This document shows positions 63,976-64,000 of a stretch of 64,000 nt of DNA, one piece after another (within the stretch, counting starts at the first letter, position 1; every line of letters starts with the position of its first letter). The stretch is from the NCBI RefSeq assembly GCF_021735925.1, contig NZ_WMEA01000001.1:2572001-2636000 (forward strand). Reading direction: 5' to 3'. This DNA is from Loktanella sp. M215. GTDB taxonomy: Bacteria; Pseudomonadota; Alphaproteobacteria; Rhodobacterales; Rhodobacteraceae. Position numbers and translations under genes: made by a program. The notes under the pieces were generated by a model. It saw nothing but the letters and a program-made list of their open reading frames with translations, was not told the DNA's origin and did not search any database.

Positions 63976-64000
63976 GCGCCGTCCGCCATCTGCTTGACCT

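Overview
This is a GC-rich chromosomal window from an alphaproteobacterium, most likely a marine Rhodobacteraceae (Roseobacter-group) species. The assignment rests on gene content and protein sequence: eukaryote-type NADP isocitrate dehydrogenase, an IalB-family protein, DUF6494/DUF6505 proteins beside a DUF3306/TorD cluster, CimA-type citramalate synthase, the zwf-pgl-pgi operon, CbiD/CobK, an NDUFAF6-like synthase, a GAGTATTTGG-type intergenic repeat and long antisense open frames. No rRNA, prophage, insertion sequence, plasmid gene or CRISPR array is visible. It reads as core genome.

Layout. 1-1.4 kb: 3' end of alaS, then a DUF1330 protein and a MOSC protein. 1.5-7 kb (minus): typA, an SMR efflux pump, a membrane protein with a 24-residue companion, a YitT protein and icd. 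7.1-9.2 kb: a serine hydrolase and a quinone oxidoreductase. 9.25-15.2 kb: two divergent runs (torD-like and DUF3306 one way; a 649-residue polyferredoxin, DUF6494, Mrp ATPase, a ligase-like DUF4444 protein and DUF6505 the other way). This looks like a formate dehydrogenase maturation locus, but no formate dehydrogenase subunit lies in the window. 15.4-24.9 kb: DUF985 cupin, PRC-barrel protein with 11-residue repeats, eno with a coupled small membrane protein, a DMT transporter, a Fur-family regulator, DUF533, ZntB-like, PhzF, a CPA1 antiporter and a GNAT-like protein. 24.9-33.6 kb: tyrS, anmK, an outer-membrane beta-barrel, an aminotransferase, cysS, cimA and the NDUFAF6-like protein. 33.6-40.2 kb: MFS-cobB-cobA (minus), divergent from cbiD-cobK-alkA-like-esterase (plus). 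40.2-46.6 kb: a diguanylate cyclase, an HNH endonuclease, the zwf-pgl-pgi operon, a thioesterase, RidA and tRNA-Gly(CCC). 46.7-64 kb: cell-envelope and housekeeping genes (DUF882, L,D-transpeptidase, lpxD with a dedicated ACP and ketosynthase, ialB, HerA-like ATPase, ggt, CorC-type protein, xerD operon, aroK-aroB, ssb, lytic transglycosylase).

How the parts connect. Sugar catabolism (zwf-pgl-pgi) and lower glycolysis (eno) carry nearly the same LacI-type palindrome at nearly the same distance from their start codons, which suggests one regulator for central carbon flow. Gene starts often overlap the preceding stop as ATGA, GTGA or TGATG, so most runs are translationally coupled operons. The least explained parts are the formate dehydrogenase-like accessory locus without its enzyme, the 477-bp gap upstream of ialB with a complete promoter and terminator for a roughly 60-nt RNA, the intergenic repeat family, and several tiny membrane-protein genes.
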